NCBI GenBank assembly: GCA_001970955.1
Contig: MPUH01000822.1
Coordinates: 1-33,080 of the forward strand
From: Stentor coeruleus
Lineage: Eukaryota > Ciliophora > Heterotrichea > Heterotrichida > Stentoridae
Length of the DNA: 33,080 nucleotides
Direction of reading: 5' to 3'
In this document: positions 17,155-26,150 of the stretch, one piece after another
Layout of the letters: each line of letters begins with the position of its first letter
Position numbering within the stretch: position 1 is the first letter of the stretch
The notes under the pieces: generated by a model
Database searches by the model: none
Told to the model about the DNA's origin: nothing
What the model saw: the letters and a program-made list of their open reading frames with translations, nothing else
Made by a program: the position numbers and the translations under genes

Positions 17155-19083
17155 ATGCAACTATTGAATGCAAGGAAAAAAGATCTAGACAGCACCCGAG
17201 TCCTTGAAAACTCCAATCTTAAATACAAAGATGTCTGGCTTAGAGCTAAAACAAAACTTCTCTGCAGCCTTAGAATCTCCAAATTCATGGAAGAACTCAC
17301 AGAAAAACGTGAAAATTTACAACTTGAAGTTAGAGACTATCTTCGACTTAAAGCTGGGCTCTTTAACCGTCAAACTTTACATCACAAAACGAAACTACCA
17401 TTCGGAATTATCCACCCAAGTAGTTCTTTTAAACAATATTGGAATATTATAATTGGTATTTTACTATTATACACAGCAACAATAACCCCTTTAGTTATAG
17501 CATTTTTAGATACTTCAAGTTTAGATATGTGGTTTGCTTTAGATACTGTTATTGATTTTTGTTATATTCTTGATGTGATTGTCAATTGCAATACAGCTTT
17601 TTTTGATCAACATGCTGCTTTGAAATATACTAGAAAAGAGATTATATTGAATTATTTAAAAGGATGGATGATTATTGATATATTGGCTTGTATACCTTTT
17701 AGTGCTGTACCCACAATTATAAGTCTTACATCAGGTAAAGGATATAATAAACTTATTAGGATATTTAGATTGAGGTCTATACCTAAGTTGTTTAGGTTTT
17801 CAAAAGCGATTAAGTTTATTAAGACGTATAAAACGCATTTTTTGTTGGAACAGGTTCAGATTTTTTTGAATATTAACCATAGTGTGATGAGACTTTTGGC
17901 TTTACTTGCTGGGATTATTGTGAGTTTACATGTTGTCGCGTGCTTTTGGTATTTGTTTAGCACTTTTTCTGAGTATGAGTTTGAAACTTGGATGCATAGG
18001 TATGAATTGGAAAACACTGGAGCTTTTGATTTGTATTTAACTTCAGCGTATTGGGCAATAACAACTTTGACTTCAGTAGGATATGGAGATATTACCCCGT
18101 ATTCTGATGTCGAACTTATTTTCGCGATTTGTTGGATTGCTGCGACTATGTATTTTCTCTCATTTACTGTAAGTTCGCTATCTTCAGTTATTACAATGCT
18201 AGACATAAAAAAAAAGAACTTAGACCTTAAACTTAACATGGTCGACGATTATGTTAAAGAAACCCGTGTAAGCAAAAGTACTAAGAAAAAAATGCAAAAC
18301 CGAATCCGTATTTTTAACGAACGTCTTCCTTTATCAATCGACGAAGAAGAAAAACTCATGCGAGAAATCCCAAAAGACTTGAAATTTGAAATTGCTTGTA
18401 ACATGCATGAGGGCTGCATAAAAGAGTTCCCATTTTTCTGTAGCCGAGATAAAGAGTTTATAATAAGCATAGCTTTATTCCTTCAACCTATTTATTTTTC
18501 CAAAAAAGATATTGTATTAAACAAAGGGGATTTAGCAACAGAAATATTTTTTGTTCTTAATGGTTCTATAAATTATTTAAGCGATGAAGAAAATACTATA
18601 TTCAAAATTGTTTATGAAGGTAATGAATTTGGTGATATTGAAGTGATAATGCATATGAAAAGACTTTATAATGTTGTTGCTGCATGTGAAATGACAGTTT
18701 TAGTTATGAGGGAAAATTATGTTATAAAAATACAAGAAAACTTTCCTGGGATATGGAAAGAAATGAAGAAATCAGCTAAGAAGAAATTGAAATCTATGAA
18801 TTATTCACTTGCTGAGTTGATTGTATTGAAAAAACTTAAGAATAATAATATAAGCGAACAGATAAGACCAAAGTTTTATAAGGAAATGATAAGTTTGGAA
18901 TTGGAGTTGATTAAAATGAGACATGGCAAGAAGGAGAAAAATCTTTATAAGGACGATAATTATGTGTCTTCGGAAATGATGGAGAAAATTGAGACAAATT
19001 ATAAAGCGATGATTGATATCAAGAAAAACCTTGATATTTTGACAGAGAGGATTAGTGGGATTATCACAAGAGGTTATGTTTAA
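17155..19083 (+). CDS. Six-TM potassium channel with cNMP-binding-like domain
   Basis: This is a 642-residue channel of the EAG/CNG/HCN superfamily, in the plasma or ciliary membrane. Transmembrane segments run from about residue 93 (S1) to 347 (S6). S4 (about 198-222) has spaced basic residues (LIRIFRLRSIPKLFRF), consistent with voltage sensing. The pore has TSVGYGD (306-312), the K+-selectivity signature. After a C-linker, a cyclic-nucleotide-binding-like fold spans about 425-535. Its phosphate cassette reads EFGDIEVIMHMKRLYNVVAA, with FGD for FGE and LYN after the Arg, so binding of cAMP or cGMP is uncertain. A charged tail ends the protein. The frame is open upstream to 16939, but that part overlaps the previous gene and is not channel-like, so the ATG at 17155 is preferred. 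Such channels shape ciliary beating responses. Confidence 0.92.
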   Translation: MQLLNARKKDLDSTRVLENSNLKYKDVWLRAKTKLLCSLRISKFMEELTEKRENLQLEVRDYLRLKAGLFNRQTLHHKTKLPFGIIHPSSSFKQYWNIIIGILLLYTATITPLVIAFLDTSSLDMWFALDTVIDFCYILDVIVNCNTAFFDQHAALKYTRKEIILNYLKGWMIIDILACIPFSAVPTIISLTSGKGYNKLIRIFRLRSIPKLFRFSKAIKFIKTYKTHFLLEQVQIFLNINHSVMRLLALLAGIIVSLHVVACFWYLFSTFSEYEFETWMHRYELENTGAFDLYLTSAYWAITTLTSVGYGDITPYSDVELIFAICWIAATMYFLSFTVSSLSSVITMLDIKKKNLDLKLNMVDDYVKETRVSKSTKKKMQNRIRIFNERLPLSIDEEEKLMREIPKDLKFEIACNMHEGCIKEFPFFCSRDKEFIISIALFLQPIYFSKKDIVLNKGDLATEIFFVLNGSINYLSDEENTIFKIVYEGNEFGDIEVIMHMKRLYNVVAACEMTVLVMRENYVIKIQENFPGIWKEMKKSAKKKLKSMNYSLAELIVLKKLKNNNISEQIRPKFYKEMISLELELIKMRHGKKEKNLYKDDNYVSSEMMEKIETNYKAMIDIKKNLDILTERISGIITRGYV

Positions 19084-19159
19084 AGATTTGTGTGAATTAT
19101 TTAGTTGATTGTTTTATTTAATATACATTTAATAAGATCATTTCTATTAGGATTATGTA

Positions 19160-20263
19160 TTAACTTCTATTTTTTAAGCATAATACGCATTTAGATAAAT
19201 CACTACATTTTTTGCATACTCTTGTACCACAGCATGTACTCGGGGTTAAAACTGTGATATTTCTGATTTTATCACAAGATACACATAAAAATCTTGATTG
19301 TTTTCTTAACTTATACACAGTTTGAGAAGTCATTTCAGCATAGCAAACTAAGCATTTTCTTGACTTTATCGCGTTTTTACTGCATGCAAAACAATGATAA
19401 TGACCTTCACATATTTCTTGGAACAGGTCTAAAAGATACTTTCCTGTTTTCTTACATACAAAACACTCGGCCTGAACTTCAGAAAATGAATTTTCATTAA
19501 ACTCAACACAACAAATTAAGCATTTAAAAACACCAAAAACCCTTAAATCATTAGCAATACAATTGTAACAATAATGCTGGCATTTAGTTAGCTGATCTTT
19601 ACACATTTTGCATTTCATACACCACTTTTTTAAATAAAGTTCACCAGAATAAGCCCAGTTTTTCCCACAAACTTTACACCCTGTGCCATGATTAGAACAA
19701 TTTTCGCATATAGGATGCATACAAGGTAAAGTCCCTTTGCCTGGTTTTCCACATTTGCAAACAATAGCAGGACTAACAAGTTCAAGATGTTTATCATTAA
19801 GCTCATTTGCCAGTTCTAATAAATGACGTTTAGAATCAAGCGTAATACTAGAAATAATATCAGCAAAACCGATTTGGAAGTCTAACCCAACAATTTCATA
19901 AGTGTTTTGTATACAAACTGGAACTATAGAATCCAAAGGCCCTTCAGCCAAATGACTAATTGAGAACTCGACATCGAAAAATGGATTTTCTTTCTTTTTC
20001 CCAAAACTCACAATTTCTGATCTCCTCAAGCCAACATTTGACTGATTTTCTGCATAAGGGTCGTCAATATGTTGTTTAGAAATTTCTTTTTTCTCAATGT
20101 TCATTAAAGGTTCTACAGGTAGAACTGGGTTTGCATTAGGGATTTGAGGGTTGTTTTGAGGTTTTACTATAGAAATAGACTGAAAAGCCTTCATAAATCC
20201 CAAATGTGCAGGCATTTCATTTGTTTTATTTGGATCGTAGACTTCTATTTCATCATCACTCAT
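19160..20263 (-). CDS. Cysteine-rich protein with four RING-like modules
   Basis: A 367-residue protein. The first ~165 residues are mixed, and the rest has about 31 Cys arranged as four zinc-finger modules. These are 169-199 (CxC, then CxHxxCxxC and CxxC), 215-251, 267-307 (CxxC, CxxHxHCxxC, CxxC) and 327-362 (CxxC, then CC..CxxC and CxxC, lacking the His). The spacing resembles RING or RING-between-RING cross-brace domains, so an E3 ubiquitin ligase or a scaffold is possible. No known architecture with four such units comes to mind. It is not a secreted protein (no signal peptide). It shares a 90-bp divergent spacer with the gene at 20354, and its end lies 76 bp from the channel gene's end. 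Confidence 0.8.
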   Translation of the reverse strand: MSDDEIEVYDPNKTNEMPAHLGFMKAFQSISIVKPQNNPQIPNANPVLPVEPLMNIEKKEISKQHIDDPYAENQSNVGLRRSEIVSFGKKKENPFFDVEFSISHLAEGPLDSIVPVCIQNTYEIVGLDFQIGFADIISSITLDSKRHLLELANELNDKHLELVSPAIVCKCGKPGKGTLPCMHPICENCSNHGTGCKVCGKNWAYSGELYLKKWCMKCKMCKDQLTKCQHYCYNCIANDLRVFGVFKCLICCVEFNENSFSEVQAECFVCKKTGKYLLDLFQEICEGHYHCFACSKNAIKSRKCLVCYAEMTSQTVYKLRKQSRFLCVSCDKIRNITVLTPSTCCGTRVCKKCSDLSKCVLCLKNRS

Positions 20264-20353
20264 TATATATATTCAGTTTTTTATATGTATTTTATAAGTT
20301 TCTTATATATTTATACAGGAATTATCAACTATTTTTCATATATTTAGTAGAGA
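20264..20353. promoter_or_regulatory. 90-bp divergent promoter region
   Basis: The whole space between the divergent starts at 20263 (-) and 20354 (+) is 90 bp of AT-rich DNA with several TATAT stretches near both ends. It must contain both start regions unless the 5' ends lie inside the genes. Individual elements cannot be assigned. Confidence 0.45.
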
Positions 20354-21295
20354 ATGTCATTAGAAAATTTTCGTTATTGTGTTATTAGTGAAACCAAGGA
20401 GTTTAGGTTTTTAAAAGAACAGGTTGAAAAGTATTATGTTAATATCAAGGCTCAAGGGAATACTACAAGTGATAAGTCGAATAATTGGGTTAAGAATTTA
20501 CATTCAAATGTTAGCTTGTTATTAAGAGAAATACTTTTAACTGAGGATATACCCCAGCAAAGGAAGTTACTGAATAAGGTTTATACTTGGTATATGAAGA
20601 AAATGTTCCCGAAAGAAAGTAAAACTGAGTCACCTAATAACACATCATCCCCACAAATCAAACTTCCTCCAGTATCAAGAACTCCCTATCCAAAAAGCTA
20701 TAAAAACATATATATGCCAAAAAACAAACCTATTTCTTTTGAATCCTCATTCATCAACACAACTTATATCCTAAATAGCCAAAAGCGTGCCCTTATTAGT
20801 AGGGCGAAAGGGTCTTCAAGGCGAATGAAATTTTTAGCTGAGTGGGGAAATAGGAAAAAGCGCCAAGAAGAGGATTCTATATACAAAAATGATTTAAAAA
20901 AGTATTCTAAAACCCCAGAACCTCCTTCAAGTAGTATAGATATAGCAAGTAAATCAGGGTCGTTTATGTACGATCTTAGAAATACAGAAACAGAAAAATT
21001 CTCTAAACAAAAAAAAAGAAACATATTTTCCACAGGCTCATCTCGGCTTATCAATGACTTAAACGCAATTGAGAACATAAAACGCAAATTAGCTACAAAA
21101 AACGTCCAAGTTTCAGCAAAATGCTTAGAACAAGGAATTTCCCTTTACACCGACCCTGAAGCTCCTCAACTCACCCAAAACAGTCTTCCATTCGGTGGTG
21201 AGCTCCTAATAAAAGCCCCTGATTTCTACTCCCTTACAAAATCTTCTAAAAAAAAATCCTCTAAAAAACCTAAGAAAAAAAAGAAAAAAGCTTAA
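20354..21295 (+). CDS. Hypothetical basic protein with Lys-rich tail
   Basis: A 313-residue protein that I do not recognise. The N-terminal ~85 residues look folded and helical (FRFLKEQVEKYYVN, NVSLLLREILL, KLLNKVYTWYMKKMF). The middle is Pro/Ser/Lys-rich, with SSRRMKFLAEWGNRKKRQEE as a basic helix. The C-terminus is a Ser/Lys run (SSKKKSSKKPKKKKKKA), perhaps a nuclear or nucleolar signal or a microtubule-binding tail. There is no membrane segment. It has a divergent start with the RING-like gene. Its end is only 23 bp from the end of the 14-3-3 gene on the other strand. Composition shifts from more G to more C along the gene. Confidence 0.7.
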   Translation: MSLENFRYCVISETKEFRFLKEQVEKYYVNIKAQGNTTSDKSNNWVKNLHSNVSLLLREILLTEDIPQQRKLLNKVYTWYMKKMFPKESKTESPNNTSSPQIKLPPVSRTPYPKSYKNIYMPKNKPISFESSFINTTYILNSQKRALISRAKGSSRRMKFLAEWGNRKKRQEEDSIYKNDLKKYSKTPEPPSSSIDIASKSGSFMYDLRNTETEKFSKQKKRNIFSTGSSRLINDLNAIENIKRKLATKNVQVSAKCLEQGISLYTDPEAPQLTQNSLPFGGELLIKAPDFYSLTKSSKKKSSKKPKKKKKKA

Positions 21296-21784
21296 GCAAC
21301 TAATTCTATTAACAAAATTTAATTCTCAGTTTCTGAAGTCCACAATGATAAACTTTCTCTAAAAAGCTGTAATATAATCGTAGAATCATTATATGCAGTT
21401 TCATCAGTTAAATTCTTTAAATTATGTATAGCTTCATTAAATGCTTTCTTGACCATGATACAAGCTTCAGTCTGTTGTGACATGATTTCATATTTGAAAA
21501 CAGAAAAATTAAAAACTAAACCAAGTCTTGTTGGATGAGTAGAATCTAAAGTTCCTATTGCTTTATCATAAGCTTGTTGATAACAATCTTTAGCGTTATT
21601 ACTATTTTTATCTTTATATTGTCCTTGAGCGAATTCACATCTGTGATAATCACCTTTCATTTTGAGGAAAAATACTTTGCCTTCATCATAATTTGTGTGA
21701 GGAAGGAGGTCAGAGTCGAGAAATCTGAGGACTTCATGAAAAAAACTCCTTAGCTCAGATTCAATTTTTTCTTGATAAGCTCCA

Positions 21785-21844
21785 GCGCGAGTTTTGTTTT
21801 CTTCATTACCACGAGCGCGAGTTTTGTTTTCTTCATTACCACGA
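21785..21844. repeat. 30-nt tandem duplication within the 14-3-3 gene
   Basis: 21785-21814 is repeated exactly as 21815-21844. It is in frame and duplicates ten residues in the loop after helix C. Confidence 0.9.
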
Positions 21845-21892
21845 CAGGTTTCTTTTTTTTCTATAGAATTCAACACTCGCCAAGCACATTTT

Positions 21893-21938
21893 TATAAGCT
21901 ACAGAGTAGAATAAGACTATTTTCTATAAGCTACAGAG
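21893..21938. repeat. 14-nt direct repeat, 32-nt period, at the 14-3-3 break
   Basis: TATAAGCTACAGAG occurs at 21893-21906 and 21925-21938. On the coding strand both copies read through the SVAY codons, so the break looks like a local duplication followed by decay. Confidence 0.8.
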
Positions 21939-22210
21939 AGGATATTACGCTCTTCTATACTAAGTTCTGTGCTATTTTTGCTTATAAAAACTCTGACAAA
22001 CTCAATCATTTCTTCATACCTTTCAGTTTGTTCAGCCATCTTGCACAACAAAAGGAGTTCTTGACGGGATAACGAGCCAAGATTTGCAAGTTTCACCATA
22101 GTACTATAAAAAAATAAAGAGCAATTGTAGATATTCTGAATCTGATAAAATTATAGGGAATTTATAGTAAGAGTCATTGTTGGGCTTATATTTATAGTGA
22201 GTTTTAACTT

Positions 22211-22309
22211 ATGGTCAAATCTGTATTGATGGATTCAAGAACAGGTAAATTGAATGTATGCTTAGAATACCCTATGCCAATTGAGTCAATACTTAGCATT
22301 TTTTTTTAA
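22211..22309 (+). pseudogene. Short open frame, possible 5' part of the decayed gene
   Basis: An ATG-started frame of 32 codons (MVKSVLMDSRTGKLNVCLEY...) precedes the coiled-coil remnant on the same strand and looks protein-like. It may be the original N-terminus of the decayed gene, but the link is unproven. Confidence 0.3.
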
Positions 22310-22361
22310 TATAATTTTTTTTGGAACTGTATTTGAATTTATTATTGATTTCCTTTGTAGG

Positions 22362-23200
22362 GATGATTTAATAAAAGCTTTGCAAGAATCACATATAAGA
22401 CTAGATACATGAGTTACAGTTTTGGAAGAGGAAAAAGAAGTTAGGGTAATATTAGAACAAAAAACTAATGGAAATATAGTGAAACTCCAAAGTAACATTA
22501 AGGAAAACTAAGATCAAATTTCAGCAGCATGAGTCAACTTTAGTTAGAAGACCAAAATGAAATCAGAGATAATTTGGAAAATGCTAATTGAAGAAATGCA
22601 GAAAATACATAATGAACTTAAAGCTCGAACTGATGACCATGGTTCAAGATTAACTGTTTTAAAAATTCAGTATCAAAATATAATATCAGATCCAAACTTG
22701 ATAATTTATTAAAAGGATATGAAGGAGGAAAACAATTAGCTAAAATTTATGATAATATTGACCTGTCAAGTTCACATCTTTATTAAGAAGAATAAGATTC
22801 AGAAGAACATATGAAATTTCTAATCTTCCCTGAAGGCTTTGACCTTCTAATTGATGTTATTAAAAATATAACAAGAGTCTAAAGACCATAAATAAAAAGG
22901 GGAGAAAATTATAAAGACTTATAGAATAAAATAGGAAATTTGAAGAAAGCTTAAATAAAAAAGCAAGTTGGGATAAATTAAAAATTAGAAGAGATGCTTT
23001 TACAGAAACTCAAGACTTAACTGATAAGTACTCTAAAATATTTACAGAAAAGAACGAGACAAAACGAAGTTTCAGAAAAGCTTATAAAAGAAACAGATTC
23101 TACAAATACAGTCAGAGATAAGGAAGATGTTATTATTGCAAGGAAATCATTAGGTGGCTGGTCTTTTCCTTCATACCAAAAGGATCTTGAAAACTCATAG
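22362..23200 (+). pseudogene. Decayed coiled-coil gene with many TAA/TAG stops
   Basis: The + strand is clearly protein-like over about 840 nt but broken. From 22362 one frame reads DDLIKALQESHIRLDT, TGA, VTVLEEEKEVRVILEQK and so on, with further stops and at least one frameshift. From 22691 to 23200 a single frame of 170 codons contains eight internal stops (seven TAA, one TAG, no TGA) before the final TAG. Between stops it is rich in Lys, Glu, Asp and Leu (SEKLIKETDSTNTVRDKED) and ends IIARKSLGGWSFPSYQKDLEN. I recognise no family. The stops sit where Gln would suit a coiled coil, as C-to-T decay of CAA/CAG would produce. No 15-nt introns of the CDPK type account for them. Confidence 0.65.
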
Positions 23201-23508
23201 TAAAATTGCACCCTATCAGCCTTGGAATAAACTTTTATATCATAATCCTTTGATCGTATTGCTAGAGCAGGTTTTTTACGTATATTAACAAAAATACAAT
23301 ATTAATTTCTTACAAACAGAAATAAGCACATGCCTTATAATACTACTTAAACATCTAATATTGATAAAGAAACATCAGAATAAATAAATAATTTTCCATC
23401 TGTTAAAAAACAAAGTGACTTTCACTTTACTTTTTATAGAAATTAACATAAACTTTTAAGTAAAAATAAATAGGAATTTGGCTGATTTAAGGGTTTGAGT
23501 ATAATAAA
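23201..23508. other. Intergenic stretch upstream of the MORN gene
   Basis: About 308 nt of AT-rich DNA without a visible gene. It should contain the MORN gene promoter. Confidence 0.45.
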
Positions 23509-24519
23509 ATGGGAACAAGTTGTTCAGGGTGCAATTGTGGAAGAAGTGAAATTGAAAGTAATACAGAAGTGGACTTTAATGATGATCAGACTACTGTTAC
23601 AGCAAGAGTTCAAGGGCAGAAGTCCATGCCTCCAAGTGAGATTATCAAAGAAATTGTTATAGATTATGATAAGGTTGTTAAAATTCAAGCTGTATGGAGA
23701 GGATATTATTATAGAAAATTGTATTCGCATGTAGTGAAAACTTTAACAAAAAGTCACTTTAGTCCTGATGAAGCTAGGGAAAAAATAACACAGGATACTA
23801 ATGAAAGAGAAATACGCCCTGTGTATGAGTTCAAAACTGGAGCTAAGTTTTCAGGAGAGTGGAAAGATGGAGTAAGAGATGGATATGGCATACAAGTTTG
23901 GCCTGATGGGGCAAGATATGAAGGTCAATGGTTAAACAATCAGGCTCATGGAATCGGTAAGTTCATTCATGCAGATGGCGATGTCTATGACGGTGAATGG
24001 AAGTACGATAGGGCGAACGGTAAAGGGACTTATATACAAACTTCAGGAGCAAGGTATGAAGGTGATTGGAAAAACGATATCCAGCATGGTTTCGGAAAAG
24101 AAGTCTGGAAAGACGGTTCATGCTATGAAGGGTACTACATTTGTGGGAAAAAGCAAGGTCAAGGTACTTATATTTGGAGTGATGGTAGCAGATATAATGG
24201 TACATGGCGTGATAATAAAATCCATGGCAAAGGAAATTATGCATGGATTGATGGAAGACAATATATTGGCGAATGGTATGAAGGATGTATGCATGGTAAA
24301 GGAATTTATAGTTGGATAGATGGAAGGAAATATGATGGAAGTTATGTTAGTGATAAAAAACATGGCTTTGGAACTTATACTTGGGCTGATGGGAAAATGT
24401 ATTCAGGACCATGGAAACTCGGAAAACAAAATGGAATCGGGTCGATTATATACCCGAATGGAACTGTAAGGAAAGGGGAGTGGAGGGATGGACAGAGAAT
24501 TCGATGGATTGCAAATTAA
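23509..24519 (+). CDS. Acylated IQ-motif/MORN-repeat protein
   Basis: A 336-residue protein. It begins MGTSCSGCNCG: Gly2 and Ser6 fit the N-myristoylation pattern, and Cys5, Cys8 and Cys10 could be palmitoylated. An IQ motif lies at about 57-75 (VVKIQAVWRGYYYRKLY) and would bind calmodulin or a centrin-like protein. From about 106 to the end there are about ten MORN repeats with the pattern YxGxWxxxxxHGxGxYxWxDG, the last one incomplete. MORN repeats form elongated beta sheets that contact membrane lipids or cytoskeleton. The protein therefore probably links Ca2+/calmodulin signalling to the plasma membrane or cortex. Related MORN proteins are common in ciliates and apicomplexans. No intron is needed. 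Antisense frames here are by-products of the repeats. Confidence 0.92.
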   Translation: MGTSCSGCNCGRSEIESNTEVDFNDDQTTVTARVQGQKSMPPSEIIKEIVIDYDKVVKIQAVWRGYYYRKLYSHVVKTLTKSHFSPDEAREKITQDTNEREIRPVYEFKTGAKFSGEWKDGVRDGYGIQVWPDGARYEGQWLNNQAHGIGKFIHADGDVYDGEWKYDRANGKGTYIQTSGARYEGDWKNDIQHGFGKEVWKDGSCYEGYYICGKKQGQGTYIWSDGSRYNGTWRDNKIHGKGNYAWIDGRQYIGEWYEGCMHGKGIYSWIDGRKYDGSYVSDKKHGFGTYTWADGKMYSGPWKLGKQNGIGSIIYPNGTVRKGEWRDGQRIRWIAN

Positions 24520-25154
24520 ATTAACTATAATGTATTGAGTTTAGAGATTGAGAATTAAAATTTATCATATATTTCAAAGAAACTTCATATAAGCTATACT
24601 AGAAAATACTTTGAGCAGTAAAGAACTTAAAATCTGGTTAACTGTGCATATAAAATCTTTTAGGATTCCTGACTATCATCAAACTTAAGATAAAACTCAT
24701 AATTTGAAAATATGGAATATTTTAACCATAACTAAAGTTAGTTTAATGCTATTCTTTTTGATTTCAAAACTTAAATAAAGTTTTTTAGATATAATAAATA
24801 TAAATTTTGCAAATATTTTAGAAAATACCTTTTGCCCTAACAATTTCTTCAAATGAAATAATCAAATATATATCCTGAGTATTCTAAGAACTTTTTCCTC
24901 TTTACTCCTACTCCAAAATTGCGTACACCCATTTTCATTCTCTAAAACCATCCTTAATATACACATTTATATGTATATCCAGCATTAAACCTAAAAGCAT
25001 CCAAAATCATAAAAAACGCCAATTCTCATAAAAAAATCCTATAAAATGAAAATCTTCCAACCTTAAACCCTTTCATCATACAAAAACCCTACAATTCCCT
25101 CCAAAAATCCTCATATATTAAAAATCCCCATACTATCAATATATTTAATATTCA
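24520..25154. other. Convergent intergenic stretch, C-rich near its right end
   Basis: About 635 nt between the ends of the MORN and DHHC genes. No gene is visible. From about 24890 to 25140 the + strand has many C and very few G, so the DHHC sense strand is G-rich just after its stop. Confidence 0.5.
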
Positions 25155-26150
25155 TTAAGGGTTTTCTGATACCAAAGGTGACTGTGGAAGTCTAGGTCCC
25201 ATTCCTGAAGGCCTGGAACTCTTATTATCCAAAGTATCTTCTGCAGTGCCAAATGTCTTAACCACTTTAACATTCCTAAGTACCAAATTAGGGTTAAAAT
25301 CCTCAGTATAATTACTTATCACAACTTTTGGATCAAACTGAGGCTTAGACTTTCTATTTTTATATTTAACCCCACAGTTCTGTAACGGTGACCCAAGAGT
25401 ATAAGGATTAAATTCTCTTTGTGGCCAAGTCTGTTTGATTTTTTCATTAGTAGTAATCCCTGTAAACAATAAATACAAGTGGAATCCAAAAAGCCCACAA
25501 ATGAAAAAAAGGACAAAAAACAACAGAACAGCTAAAATCAAAGATACGATTTGGGACTTTTCTTCACCTAAATTATTAGAATTTGAAACATGAGCTATGC
25601 AACAGGCAAAAGCAGTTAAGGCTAAAGAGTTTGTACTAAGCAAAAATTTAAAAAAATATACATAGTTGCGTTTACCTACACAGTTGCCTATCCAAGGACA
25701 GTGATGGTCAAACTCTTCAACACAAAGGTCGCATATTGAACAATGAGAAGATCTGGGTGGACGGAAAAGCATACAAGTTTTACAGAATTTCATTTTGAGT
25801 AAGGTGCCTTTGTGTTGGATAATTAAAGGCTTGGGAGAGGTTATGTATTCGTTTAAAGCGTCATTAGCTTTGGTTGTAAATAATGAGGACTGTTTTGGAA
25901 TATATCCAGGATCATGAGTTGCAACAGCACATAAATAATATATACTTATAGGTAAAAAGATTGTGAAGATTGCTACAGGAGCATATGTTTTTTGGCTAAC
26001 ATAATAGTTTAAAGGAAATGCGTAGATCAAACAACTAATTAGAGTTATGAAGCTACCGGTTAGGATTCCTTTATACCAGTCTGGACCTGTTATGATATTC
26101 CCTTTACAAAAGAATTTGTTTTTGCCTTGCCAAAAGTCAACTAATTTCAT
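25155..26150 (-). CDS. DHHC-type protein S-acyltransferase
   Basis: A 331-residue integral membrane enzyme that transfers palmitate to protein cysteines. Four hydrophobic segments are seen (about 29-49, 55-76, 165-187, 201-230). A DPG motif (80-82) follows the second. The cysteine-rich domain (about 122-166) reads KFCKTCMLFRPPRSSHC and continues to DHHC (148-151), whose Cys151 is the catalytic acyl carrier. A TTNE motif (233-236) matches the family's TTxE. The N-terminus is short and cytosolic; the tail from about 240 is polar. All zinc ligands and catalytic residues appear intact. It acts at the ER, Golgi or plasma membrane. The nearby MORN protein and the CDPK carry N-terminal Cys that such an enzyme could modify, but this is inference. 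Confidence 0.95.
   Translation of the reverse strand: MKLVDFWQGKNKFFCKGNIITGPDWYKGILTGSFITLISCLIYAFPLNYYVSQKTYAPVAIFTIFLPISIYYLCAVATHDPGYIPKQSSLFTTKANDALNEYITSPKPLIIQHKGTLLKMKFCKTCMLFRPPRSSHCSICDLCVEEFDHHCPWIGNCVGKRNYVYFFKFLLSTNSLALTAFACCIAHVSNSNNLGEEKSQIVSLILAVLLFFVLFFICGLFGFHLYLLFTGITTNEKIKQTWPQREFNPYTLGSPLQNCGVKYKNRKSKPQFDPKVVISNYTEDFNPNLVLRNVKVVKTFGTAEDTLDNKSSRPSGMGPRLPQSPLVSENP

Larger units (their letters stand above)
21319..22099 (-). pseudogene. 14-3-3 protein gene, frameshifted and internally damaged
   Basis: Two minus-strand frames together make a 14-3-3 protein. 22099 to 21917 gives helices A-B (MAEQTERYEEMIEFVR, NSTELSIEERNILSVAY). 21319 to about 21885 gives the rest, including AWRVLNSIE, KMKGDYHRC, PTRLGLVFNFSVF and SLSLWTSE. 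They are in different frames, and no 15/16-nt intron joins them. The conserved GARRS between SVAYKN and AWR, with one phosphate-binding Arg, is missing. A 14-nt sequence is repeated at the break, and a 10-codon unit (GNEENKTRAR) is duplicated further on. Two further pocket positions differ: Tyr after the Arg in DYYR is Cys, and the Asn before LTLW is Ser. This suggests a decaying paralogue, though misassembly of the break region is possible. Confidence 0.85.

Noticed and set aside
21907..21950. An intron joining the two 14-3-3 frames
   Set aside because: No 15- or 16-nt GT...AG segment restores both the frame and the conserved GARRS residues; the repeated 14-mer explains the break better.
23963..24363. 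Antisense and alternative-frame open frames across the MORN gene
   Set aside because: They mirror the repeated MORN codons and have repetitive His/Tyr- or Met-rich composition typical of shadows.
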